Assembly (NCBI GenBank): GCA_051861545.1
Contig: JBIMKP010000008.1
Span: 55,938-119,937 of the forward strand
Reading direction: 5' to 3'
Length of the DNA: 64,000 bases
Source of the DNA: CAISCU01 sp051861545
GTDB lineage: Bacteria > Bacteroidota > Bacteroidia > UKL13-3
The position numbers and the translations under genes are program-made. Of the stretch, positions 1 to 8,283 are shown one piece after another; the stretch's first letter is position 1; every line of letters starts with the position of its first letter. The notes under the pieces were generated by a model, which was not told the DNA's origin, ran no database searches, and saw only the letters and a program-made list of their open reading frames with translations.

Positions 1-1452
1 TTTGTTTTTAATGATATGTCTTTGAATAGAACAATGACCCATAATCAGCCCTTGTTCTTTTGAATCAGAAATGAAACATTTATTATAAGAATGCGCACTT
101 AAATTATGTTGATTCAATACAGCTACCAAATCTTTATCAATATAGGTAGAATCAAGTTTAACAAGAGTTTGCAGACTTAAGACATCACTTGTAACTATTG
201 TAAAACCTGCTGCTTTAAATATCTCCTCAAAGGTTTGAATGAAAAATAACTTTCGTTCTTTAGTTATCGCAATCATTTTATTTAAATGATTATGTAATAC
301 TTTCTTTTCTATAAACTGATTTAAAACAAACTGAATAGATGGTGCAACAAAACGATGAGAATGTTTCATCATTACTTCCAAAGGATGTTTTAATCGATGA
401 GGAACAATCATATAACCAATTCTTAATGATGGATGCAAAACTCTGTTAAAGGTGCCGAGATAAATAGAATTTTGATTTTTATCTAAACTAAATATCGATG
501 GCAATGGATTTTCCCAGTTATTCAGCTCGTGCTCGTAATCATTTTCTATAATCAATGATTTGTTTTCATTTGCATATTCTATTAATTCTAATCTTCTGTC
601 GAGTGGCATTTTTACACCACTCGGATAATGGCAAGAAGGTGTAACATGAATAAGTTTAGCTTGATGCTTTTGTGATTTCAAAACTTCTAAGCTAATTCCT
701 TTTTTATCTAATGGAATTCCATGCACATTAGCCATTAATCCTTTAAAAATCGCATGAACATTAGGAAAAGTGGGATCTTCCAAAAAAACATGCTCGCCTG
801 GATTAACTAACATCGTTCCTAATAAATACAAGGATTGTAGTGAACCCGACATAATAAAAACCTGACTCGGCTCACATTTTATATTTCGGGTTAAACTTAA
901 ATAAGCAGCAATATTATGCTTCAATTTTTCGATACCAGATGATGGGGAATATGAGAGATTAGAAAACTTAATTTCTTTCCAATACATATTCGTTAGATTC
1001 TTCCATTGTGAGACTGGAAAAATATCAAGAGGTGGTAAACCTGGACTAAATGCCAGATTCTCCTGACTATTTGAAATACTAAAATTACTAAGTTTTAAAA
1101 ACGACTTGCCAATTTCTGATAATTGAAACTCCGTTGTTTCATTCGGCATTTCGGGTTCTTTTATAAATTCATCTTTTGGTTTTACTTGATATCCCGAACT
1201 TCTTTTTGTAATAAGCAATCCATCAAGAACCAACATATCATAGGCTCTTAAAACTGTACTCCTAGATAGACCCAATTCAACAGAAAGTACCCTTGTTGCT
1301 GGTAAAATAGAATTTTCAGGAATTTCAATTTTAATCAACATCTTCGAAAGCATCTTATATAAAAGAATATACAGTTTATCAGCCTTGTCTCCTTTAGATT
1401 TAAGCAAAGTTCTATTGTACTCCTCCTTTATCTTTTTTAACAATATGGGCAT
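1..1452 (-). CDS. MocR/GntR-family transcriptional regulator with degenerate aminotransferase domain (3' end cut by window edge)
   Basis: 484 codons are visible from ATG at 1452 to the window edge with no stop; MocR proteins are usually about 470-500 residues, so only a few residues are missing. Residues about 20-95 form a winged-helix GntR domain (LPATRVLSVELGLSRSTVLR). The rest is a fold-type I aminotransferase-like effector domain with the family landmark GTFxxxLxPSLRIGY. In that landmark the usual Ser-Lys, whose Lys forms the Schiff base with PLP, reads Asn-Arg (Arg337, codon AGA at 444-442). The Asp two residues before the conserved Tyr306 is Asn304. The gene is divergent from the transporter operon at 1559 and its start codon overlaps a direct-repeat operator, so it probably controls that operon and itself. 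The family call is firm; the effector is unknown. Confidence 0.9.
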   Translation of the reverse strand, partial: MPILLKKIKEEYNRTLLKSKGDKADKLYILLYKMLSKMLIKIEIPENSILPATRVLSVELGLSRSTVLRAYDMLVLDGLLITKRSSGYQVKPKDEFIKEPEMPNETTEFQLSEIGKSFLKLSNFSISNSQENLAFSPGLPPLDIFPVSQWKNLTNMYWKEIKFSNLSYSPSSGIEKLKHNIAAYLSLTRNIKCEPSQVFIMSGSLQSLYLLGTMLVNPGEHVFLEDPTFPNVHAIFKGLMANVHGIPLDKKGISLEVLKSQKHQAKLIHVTPSCHYPSGVKMPLDRRLELIEYANENKSLIIENDYEHELNNWENPLPSIFSLDKNQNSIYLGTFNRVLHPSLRIGYMIVPHRLKHPLEVMMKHSHRFVAPSIQFVLNQFIEKKVLHNHLNKMIAITKERKLFFIQTFEEIFKAAGFTIVTSDVLSLQTLVKLDSTYIDKDLVAVLNQHNLSAHSYNKCFISDSKEQGLIMGHCSIQRHIIKNK

Positions 1453-1484
1453 AATTGGTATCTTAATAATAAAATAATTGGTAT
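1451..1484 (+). promoter_or_regulatory. Putative MocR operator: two direct repeats of ATAATTGGTAT
   Basis: ATAATTGGTAT occurs at 1451-1461 and exactly again at 1474-1484, 23 bp apart. On the other strand it reads ATACCAATTAT; the MocR protein GabR of Bacillus subtilis is known to bind direct repeats containing ATACCA. The inner copy overlaps the ATG of the MocR gene, and the pair lies 75 bp before the lamin-tail gene at 1559. TTATTACTTTG at 1506-1515 is a fair match to the Bacteroidota -7 element TAnnTTTG. Binding is inferred. Confidence 0.65.
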
Positions 1485-1558
1485 GTCAAAAATAAGCTTT
1501 AGCCTTATTACTTTGAATTAATTATTAAACAAAATCAAACTGATTAATATAATATCTC

Positions 1559-3496
1559 ATGAAAAAAATTCTACTACTTTTACTTTTTGTATTATTCATT
1601 GAAGCAAATTCTCAAGCTCAGTTAATAATTAATGAAGTTTTGTACGACCCTTCAAACACTTTATTAGAAGGTGATGCAAATGGAGATGGTGTATATAGCC
1701 AAACACAAGATGAGTTTATTGAATTTGTAAATACAGGAACAAGCAGTATCGACCTAAGTGGTTACCAAATATGGGATGATACACTAGTTGGGACTTTGGT
1801 TTATACCATCCCAAATGGTACAGTTATTCCTTCTCAAGGAGCTTTAGTAGTTTTTGGCGGTGGAAGTCCAATTGGTTTATTTGGTGGTGCAAGAATATTA
1901 GCTGATACAGGAATAGATGGTTTGAGTTTGAATAATTCCTTAGAAGTTATTGTTATAAAAAACAACTTAGGAAATACCATATTGGTTTTTAATTCTGATG
2001 CCTTGTCTAATAACCCAAATGAATCGTATACAAGAAACCCAGATATTACGGGTTCATTTGTACAACATGCTTCTATTAATACTTCCAAATTTACTCCTGG
2101 AACCAAAATAAATGGTAGCAGTTTTATTCCTCAAATAGCTAGGCAAATAAGCTTTAAGGTAGATTTAAATGCCTATTCAGGAATAATTGATAGCGTATTT
2201 GTTAGTGGTAATTTTAATCAATGGTGCAGCAATTGTAATGCCATGCTTGATGTAAACAAAGACGGACTTTGGGAACTAACTTTACCTATTTTGGGTGATT
2301 CATTAGAATACCTTTTCTCTGTAAAATCCGGAAACAATTTAACACAGGAAGTATTCACATCAGTAAGCACCTGCACAAAATCGGTAGGTAATTCTATCTA
2401 TCGTTATGCCATTGTAAATTCAGATACAAGTTTTAATAAATCATGCTTTGAATCTTGCAACTCATGTCAGGCTAATTTAGAATTAAAAGGAATTACAGAT
2501 TTTATCACACCTCTTGCCGGTTCATCTGGAAAAGCAATTTATATGCTTGCAACTGGTAATATCAAAAACCTAAGTGCTTATGGAATTGGAATTGCAAACA
2601 ATGGTAATGGTACAAACGGACAAGAATACAGATTTCCAAACATGGAAGTTTCAGCAGGAAGTCAGATTGTAGTTGTAAGAGATTCAGCAGCATTAGCAGC
2701 TTATATGAGTTCTTGCTGGTCGAATTTTACCCATGTTTTTGTTGATTCATTTGGTGTAATCAATCAAAATGGAAACGATGCAGTTGAACTATTTAGAGTT
2801 GGTGATGTGATTGAAACTTTTGGTGATATCAACCTAAATGGCACAGGGCAGCCTTGGGAATACACAGGCTCATGGGCATTCAAAAACAGCTCAAATACTT
2901 GGACCTATGGTGAATTAAATTGCACAGATAGCACAACAACTATATTTGATGCCGATTGTATTTTCCCAATATGTAACCTCATTTTAGTAAGTTCAATTGA
3001 AGTGAATGGTGAAGGAAATGCTACAGCAATTACACAAAAGGCTGGTACTTTAAAAATGCTTGCTACAGTTTTACCAGCAAATGCTTATAATAAAAATGTT
3101 ACCTGGTCGGTTGACAATACAACCATTGCAGAAATTTCAATTGAAGGTGTATTAACAGCCAAAGCAAATGGTGCAGTAATTGTAAAGGCTTCAGCAAAGG
3201 ATGCAAGTGGAAAATTCGGTACTAAAAGTATCAGTATAAGCGGACAAAGTACTGGTTTAAATGATATCAAAAAGTCAAACATTAATTTGTTTCCAAATCC
3301 AATTGTGAATACTTTATATATCCAATCTGGTTTAGATATCAATGAGTACAAATTGTATTCTATACAAGGAAAATTAATTGAATCAGGCAATATAGAATCC
3401 AATCAAAAAGATCTATCATTTTTACAAAGTGGAGTATACGTATTAGACCTTAAAATAAACAATGATTGGGTTCAATACAAAATCATCAAAAACTAG
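1559..3496 (+). CDS. Secreted lamin-tail-domain protein with T9SS sorting domain
   Basis: 645 residues. An N-terminal signal peptide ending near NSQA is followed by a lamin-tail domain (about 21-185, starting LIINEVLYDPSN), an E-set/glycogen-binding-like domain (about 190-300, with SGNFNQW), a second lamin-tail-like region (about 305-470, six or more Cys), a BIG2 immunoglobulin-like domain (about 475-560) and a C-terminal T9SS type A sorting domain (from LFPNP to the terminal IIKN). It should be carried across the outer membrane by T9SS and fixed to the surface or released. It is first in the operon downstream of the MocR operator. Its first lamin-tail domain closely resembles the one in the next gene. 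Ligand or substrate unknown; possibly an adhesin or substrate-binding surface protein. Confidence 0.85.
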   Translation: MKKILLLLLFVLFIEANSQAQLIINEVLYDPSNTLLEGDANGDGVYSQTQDEFIEFVNTGTSSIDLSGYQIWDDTLVGTLVYTIPNGTVIPSQGALVVFGGGSPIGLFGGARILADTGIDGLSLNNSLEVIVIKNNLGNTILVFNSDALSNNPNESYTRNPDITGSFVQHASINTSKFTPGTKINGSSFIPQIARQISFKVDLNAYSGIIDSVFVSGNFNQWCSNCNAMLDVNKDGLWELTLPILGDSLEYLFSVKSGNNLTQEVFTSVSTCTKSVGNSIYRYAIVNSDTSFNKSCFESCNSCQANLELKGITDFITPLAGSSGKAIYMLATGNIKNLSAYGIGIANNGNGTNGQEYRFPNMEVSAGSQIVVVRDSAALAAYMSSCWSNFTHVFVDSFGVINQNGNDAVELFRVGDVIETFGDINLNGTGQPWEYTGSWAFKNSSNTWTYGELNCTDSTTTIFDADCIFPICNLILVSSIEVNGEGNATAITQKAGTLKMLATVLPANAYNKNVTWSVDNTTIAEISIEGVLTAKANGAVIVKASAKDASGKFGTKSISISGQSTGLNDIKKSNINLFPNPIVNTLYIQSGLDINEYKLYSIQGKLIESGNIESNQKDLSFLQSGVYVLDLKINNDWVQYKIIKN

Positions 3497-3512
3497 GAGC
3501 CGCTCAAATCAT

Positions 3513-4466
3513 ATGAAAACAAAATTCCAAATTTTAGCAGGAGCCTTATTGCTTCTAGCATTTGAGTCGTGCAAAACAGAGGATGTTAGTCCGATTATAA
3601 TGCCGGATTTAGGTCCACTAGTAACTTTATCTATCAATGCAAGTTCGATTGAAGAAGCAGGTGGAAGTGCTGAATTAAGTGTGAATCTTTCTAAAGCTTC
3701 TTCATCAAGTATTGAAGTGAAACTTCGTTATTCTGGTAAAGCTGAAATCAACAAAGATTATAGCTCTAACCTTAGCATTATTATTCCAGCAGGAAGTTTA
3801 TCGAACTCAACTACAATTCTTGCTATTCAGGATACATCAAAAGAAAGTACAGAAGATATTGTGATTGCAATTGATACTGTTTTTGGAGGATTAGAAGATG
3901 AAACACAAATTGTGGGTTTAAATATTGAAGATGATGATGCACCGCCATCTATCAATTTAATTCTAAATGAAATTTTGTATGATCCATCCAATACAGGATT
4001 AGAGGGTGATGCAAACGGCGATGGTGTATATGCTCAGAATCAGGATGAATTTATTGAACTCATTAACAACTCATCAAAACCGGTTGACCTTAGTGGATTC
4101 AAAGTATTTGATGCTTCTGGTTTAGCTGCAAATAATCCAAATCATACCATACCTGCAGGAACAATTATTCAACCACAAAAAGCACTGCTTATATTTGGTG
4201 GAGGTACTCCAACCGGAACTTTTGGAGGAGCTACTATTCAAAAATCAACTTCGGGTGATATGAACCTGAACAATGCTGGTGATATGCTAACGATTCAAGA
4301 TGCCGCCGGAAATACAATCATTTCATTCGATATTACTCCCCTCTCTGATAACCCAAATGAGTCGTATACAAGAAACCCTGATATCCTTGGTAATTTCGAA
4401 CAACATACGGTTTCAACAAGCAAGAAATTTTCACCAGGTACTAAAATTAATGGCGACCCTTTTTAG
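3513..4466 (+). CDS. Calx-beta / lamin-tail lipoprotein
   Basis: 317 residues from ATG at 3513. An in-frame start 51 bp upstream would put an implausible charged extension before the signal peptide and overlap the previous gene, so 3513 is preferred. The signal ends in a lipobox with Cys20 (LLAFESC), so it is a lipoprotein. Residues about 35-140 resemble a Calx-beta domain (GGSAELSVNLS, DDD at its end). Residues about 145-315 are a lamin-tail domain starting LILNEILYDPSN, very like the first domain of the upstream gene, including GDANGDGVY and the closing SFSPGTKING pattern. It starts 16 bp after the previous stop. The two genes appear to place the same domain at the surface by two different export routes. 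Confidence 0.82.
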   Translation: MKTKFQILAGALLLLAFESCKTEDVSPIIMPDLGPLVTLSINASSIEEAGGSAELSVNLSKASSSSIEVKLRYSGKAEINKDYSSNLSIIIPAGSLSNSTTILAIQDTSKESTEDIVIAIDTVFGGLEDETQIVGLNIEDDDAPPSINLILNEILYDPSNTGLEGDANGDGVYAQNQDEFIELINNSSKPVDLSGFKVFDASGLAANNPNHTIPAGTIIQPQKALLIFGGGTPTGTFGGATIQKSTSGDMNLNNAGDMLTIQDAAGNTIISFDITPLSDNPNESYTRNPDILGNFEQHTVSTSKKFSPGTKINGDPF

Positions 4467-4475
4467 TTTCAAACC

Positions 4476-5849
4476 ATGTTATATATAGGCCTTATTTGTT
4501 CCATCATTGTAATCGCAATAGTTGCAAAACTTTTGTTGAAGGATTTTTATCCGCAGGCAGTTTTGCTAATATCAGGTTTATTGATGTTAGGACTAGCTCA
4601 TTTTATTGGGAATAAAGCACCTGTTTACGATACCAATAGCGGAATACCCATATTTGATATTTTTGAATTTATCAAAGATTCATTCTCAAAAACCAATGCA
4701 AATGTTGGTTTAATGATTATGACTATTGGCGGTTTTGTTGCCTATATGGATAAAATTGGAGCATCAGAAGCTTTGGTTAAAGTGGCTTTAAAACCATTGG
4801 CATTTTTAAAGAAATTTCCAAACATAACTGCTGTTGCTTTAATTCCTATCGGACAACTTATTTTCATTTGTGTTCCATCAGCCGCAGGTTTTGGATTATT
4901 ATTAATGGCATCTGTATTTCCTATTTTAGTAAACCTTGGTGTAAGCAGATTGGCCGCTGTTTCAATCATTACAGGTTGTACATCATTTTGTATCGGACCT
5001 GCTTCAGTAATCACAGCATCTGCAGTTGAGATTGCAGGAATTGAAACTGTTCCCTATTTCATTAACCAACAAATTCCAATTGCTATCATACTCAATTTAG
5101 TTTTGATGATTAGCTACTTTTTAGTCAATAAATATTACGACAAACAAGATAAAATCAATTTTGCTGAAGTAAAACAAGAAAGCAAAGCCAAAGAAATTGC
5201 TCCTGCTATTTATGCATTATTGCCTGTATTACCATTAATTTTATTATTGAGTTTTTCAGGTGTTTTTACAGTATTCCCCATTCAGCTAAAAATCGAAACA
5301 ACTACTGCTATGATTATTAGTCTTTTTGTGGGTTTGATTTTTGAATTCATCAGAACAAAAAATATTAAAGCAGTATTTGCTTCTATCAAAATATTTCTTG
5401 ATGGAATGGGTGATATTTTTAAATCAGTTGTAACATTAATTATCGTAGCTGAAATTTTTGCCAATGGATTAATCGCTTTGGGTTTTATGGATGGATTAAT
5501 TTCTATTTCAACCCAATTAGGATTTGGTGCAAAAGGAATTGGAATCATTATGACACTGATGATATTCCTTGCAGCCATTCTTATGGGTAGCGGTAATGCA
5601 GCATTTTTTGCATTTGGACCGCTTATACCAAATGTGGCCAAACAATTTGGTGTTTCAAGTACTTCCATTTTATTACCTATGAATTTATCTGCCTCAATGG
5701 GCCGAGCAATTAGTCCAATAGCAGGTGTACTAATTGCTACAGCAGAAGTTGCTGGTGTACCAGTGATGGCAATAGTAAAAAGGAATTTAATTCCTGTGTT
5801 TGCGGTTCTTCTTACTTTATTAATTTATCATTTCGGTTTATGCTTCTAA
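4476..5849 (+). CDS. dcuC: DcuC-family C4-dicarboxylate transporter
   Basis: 457 residues, almost entirely hydrophobic with about 12 membrane segments. It aligns by eye along its length with E. coli DcuC: GGFVAYMDKIGASEALVK near residue 85, SAAGFGLLLMASVFPILVN near 140, FLDGMGDIFKSVVTLI near 310, and GSGNAAFFAFGPLIP near 375. DcuC carriers move succinate, fumarate, malate or aspartate across the inner membrane, usually by exchange or efflux. Here it overlaps the isoaspartyl dipeptidase gene by 10 bp and shares the operon with a DctA-type symporter, which suggests one branch of aspartate/fumarate handling: one carrier for uptake, one for exchange. Family is sure; the direction and true substrate are inferred. 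Confidence 0.88.
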   Translation: MLYIGLICSIIVIAIVAKLLLKDFYPQAVLLISGLLMLGLAHFIGNKAPVYDTNSGIPIFDIFEFIKDSFSKTNANVGLMIMTIGGFVAYMDKIGASEALVKVALKPLAFLKKFPNITAVALIPIGQLIFICVPSAAGFGLLLMASVFPILVNLGVSRLAAVSIITGCTSFCIGPASVITASAVEIAGIETVPYFINQQIPIAIILNLVLMISYFLVNKYYDKQDKINFAEVKQESKAKEIAPAIYALLPVLPLILLLSFSGVFTVFPIQLKIETTTAMIISLFVGLIFEFIRTKNIKAVFASIKIFLDGMGDIFKSVVTLIIVAEIFANGLIALGFMDGLISISTQLGFGAKGIGIIMTLMIFLAAILMGSGNAAFFAFGPLIPNVAKQFGVSSTSILLPMNLSASMGRAISPIAGVLIATAEVAGVPVMAIVKRNLIPVFAVLLTLLIYHFGLCF

Positions 5850-6973
5850 TTAAAAATGCAAACGTTTTTTCCCCTGAACCACTTGGGAAAAAAGATATAC
5901 TTACTGCAGCAGGTAAAATTCTTGCTATAGAAGATTCCATAGAAAACAGTCTTTTCAAAACCTGGGATGCTGAAGGAAAAACGCTAACTCCTGGTTTTAT
6001 CGACCAACATATTCATATCATTGGTGCTGGCGGTAAACATGGTTTTGCATCAATGACACCAGAAATTACCTTATCAGAACTCATCACTTGTGGAAGCACA
6101 ACTGTTGTAGGTTTATTAGGCACTGATGGTTCTGCAAGAAGTATCAAAAGTTTGTTTGCTAAAACCAAATCCCTAGAAAGTGAAGGTATTTCAGCCTATA
6201 TGTTTACGGGCTATTACGGTCTTGATCCAAACTATATCACCGATTCTCTTCAAGATGATATGACCTTTATTGAGCCAGTACTTGGTTGCAAAATTGCCAT
6301 CTCCGATTTTAGGTCTTCATACCCAACCGAAATAGAATTACTGAGAATTCTAAGACAGGTGAAAGTAGCTGGAATGTTATCAAACAAAAAAGGAATCATG
6401 CACATTCATTTAGGAAACCAAAAGATAAAAATGGATATCCTTTTTAAATTGGTACAAGAACATGAATTTCCTATTGCAAACATTTCACCTACACATGTTG
6501 GTCGTACCAAAGAACTATTTGAGCAAGCAATTGAATTCGCCAAACTAGGCGGAATGATTGACCTTACCACCGGTGCCTCTAAATATACAGAACCTTATAA
6601 AGCAGTTTTATATGCTTTAGAAAAGGGAGTTTCAATAGATAAAATGACTTTCAGTAGCGATGGTAATGCTGGCTTAGATAAACTCGATGAAAACGGAAAT
6701 TTAATTGGATTCAGAAAGGCTGTCATCAACCAAAATTATTTACAGGTAAAAGAACTTATTCATGATGGTCAGGTGAAAATTGAAGATGCCATTAAACTTA
6801 TCACTAAAAATCCTGCTACCAATTTAGGTCTTAAAAACAAAGGAGAAATTAAGCTTGGTGCAGATGCGGATTTCTGTTGTCTTGATAACGATTTTAACTT
6901 GATTGATGTATTCGCAAAAGGAAAACAAATGATGGACAATCAAAAGGTTATTGTTAAAGGATTTTTTGAATAA
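5840..6973 (+). CDS. iadA: Isoaspartyl dipeptidase (beta-aspartyl peptidase, M38)
   Basis: 377 residues, no signal peptide, cytoplasmic. Clear similarity to E. coli IadA throughout: PGFIDQHIHIIGAGG with metal ligands His57 and His59, GLLGTDGSAR near 93-100, the carboxylated-lysine position Lys151 in GCKIAISDFRSS, His190, His219 (SPTHVGR) and catalytic Asp274 in FSSDGNAG. The enzyme hydrolyses beta-Asp-X dipeptides, which arise from isoaspartyl-damaged proteins and from cyanophycin breakdown, releasing aspartate and the partner amino acid. It overlaps dcuC by 10 bp and is followed 6 bp later by a porin gene, so uptake and cleavage are expressed together. Slightly shorter than the E. coli protein (390), otherwise intact. 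Confidence 0.92.
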   Translation: MLLIKNANVFSPEPLGKKDILTAAGKILAIEDSIENSLFKTWDAEGKTLTPGFIDQHIHIIGAGGKHGFASMTPEITLSELITCGSTTVVGLLGTDGSARSIKSLFAKTKSLESEGISAYMFTGYYGLDPNYITDSLQDDMTFIEPVLGCKIAISDFRSSYPTEIELLRILRQVKVAGMLSNKKGIMHIHLGNQKIKMDILFKLVQEHEFPIANISPTHVGRTKELFEQAIEFAKLGGMIDLTTGASKYTEPYKAVLYALEKGVSIDKMTFSSDGNAGLDKLDENGNLIGFRKAVINQNYLQVKELIHDGQVKIEDAIKLITKNPATNLGLKNKGEIKLGADADFCCLDNDFNLIDVFAKGKQMMDNQKVIVKGFFE

Positions 6974-6979
6974 ATCAAT

Positions 6980-8281
6980 ATGAAAAAACACTACATCTAC
7001 ACTTTATTGTTTATCATCATTGGTTTAGGCTTAAAAGCTCAAAACCCACAATTGAATAAATATACATTAGGAGAAGGATTAAGATTCACTGATAAAAATA
7101 ATTCTACTTATACACTAACTGGCTTTATTCAACCATCATTAGAAATCAAAAAATACAATGCAGATAGTAATGATGAATCGTATTTAAGATTTAGAATGAG
7201 GCGTTTGAGGTTCAGATTTGCAGGAGACCTTCCAAAATATAAAATTGAATACAGATTTCAGGCTGATTTTAGTGGCACTCCCGAGGTTGGTGATGAAACT
7301 AATCTGGCTTTATTTGATGCCTGGGTAGCTTACAATCCAAATAAATATCTTCAAATTAAATTCGGACAAAGCTCTAACCCTACAGAGAACCTAGAATTAT
7401 TAATGACCTCAAATAGCTTACAATTACCTGAACGCAGCCGACTTACTTCGGCTTTTGCTGTAGCAAGAGACTTTGGAATTTTTGTTTCAGGTGAATTCAA
7501 AGCAACCAAAACCATCATTCTAAAACCAGCAATTTCTATTACCAATGGTGATGGTCCTAATACTTTCAACAGCAATGCAGGTGGATTTAAATATGGTGGA
7601 AGATTAGATATTTTAACTTTTGGCAAGTTCAATCATTTTGGCCAATTCCGTCAGGTTGATATGGCACGAGAACTCACTCCTAAATTATTAATCGGATTAA
7701 CATACAGTAAAAATAATGGTGTGAGTAGTCGACGTGGTGAAGCTGCTAGAACTTTACTTTATTTAGACAATACAGGTAAAGAAGCTTTTCCTGATTACAC
7801 TAAGTTTGGTATCGACTTTTTGTTTAAATATAAAGGACTTTGTGTTTTAGGAGAATATGTGCAAAGCAGCGCCAATGTGCCTAATAGCATCACAACAAGG
7901 GTTAGAAATGATGGAACAACTTCTAATAGCTTTTTGGTGAACAATGTTCAAGATGTAAGTAATTATGTAAAAGGTAGAATGATGTTAGGTAAAGTTTATA
8001 ATATTCAAGCTGGATATTTATTCAAAAACAGAATTTCTATCGATGCTCGATACACCTATCTTAATGCTGATGAACATTCATTCTTAAACAATCCTACTTT
8101 TTATAACCGACCAAAGTATTATACCCTTGGTTTATCTAAATACCTGATGCGTAATTATGGTTTCAAAATACAAGGTTCTTTAACCTATGTTGAACTAGCT
8201 CCAGGTAGCACAGATATAAATAGTGCTCCAATCAATAATCACGAATTGATAACTAATATCATGACAACCTTTACTTTTTAA
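6980..8281 (+). CDS. OprO/OprP-like outer-membrane porin (first copy)
   Basis: 433 residues. A signal peptide ends at LKAQ, followed by GEGLRFTDKNNSTYTLTGFI, alternating beta strands and a terminal aromatic residue (MTTFTF), as expected for a beta barrel. The region around 65-130 (RFRMRRLRFRFAG, DAWVAYNPNKYLQIKFGQ) matches the phosphate-selective porin O/P superfamily, which is widespread in Bacteroidota and not necessarily phosphate-specific. It sits between iadA and the M14 peptidase and has a related copy two genes further on, so it probably lets small acidic solutes or short peptides through the outer membrane. Substrate inferred from context only. Confidence 0.85.
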   Translation: MKKHYIYTLLFIIIGLGLKAQNPQLNKYTLGEGLRFTDKNNSTYTLTGFIQPSLEIKKYNADSNDESYLRFRMRRLRFRFAGDLPKYKIEYRFQADFSGTPEVGDETNLALFDAWVAYNPNKYLQIKFGQSSNPTENLELLMTSNSLQLPERSRLTSAFAVARDFGIFVSGEFKATKTIILKPAISITNGDGPNTFNSNAGGFKYGGRLDILTFGKFNHFGQFRQVDMARELTPKLLIGLTYSKNNGVSSRRGEAARTLLYLDNTGKEAFPDYTKFGIDFLFKYKGLCVLGEYVQSSANVPNSITTRVRNDGTTSNSFLVNNVQDVSNYVKGRMMLGKVYNIQAGYLFKNRISIDARYTYLNADEHSFLNNPTFYNRPKYYTLGLSKYLMRNYGFKIQGSLTYVELAPGSTDINSAPINNHELITNIMTTFTF

Positions 8282-8283
8282 TC

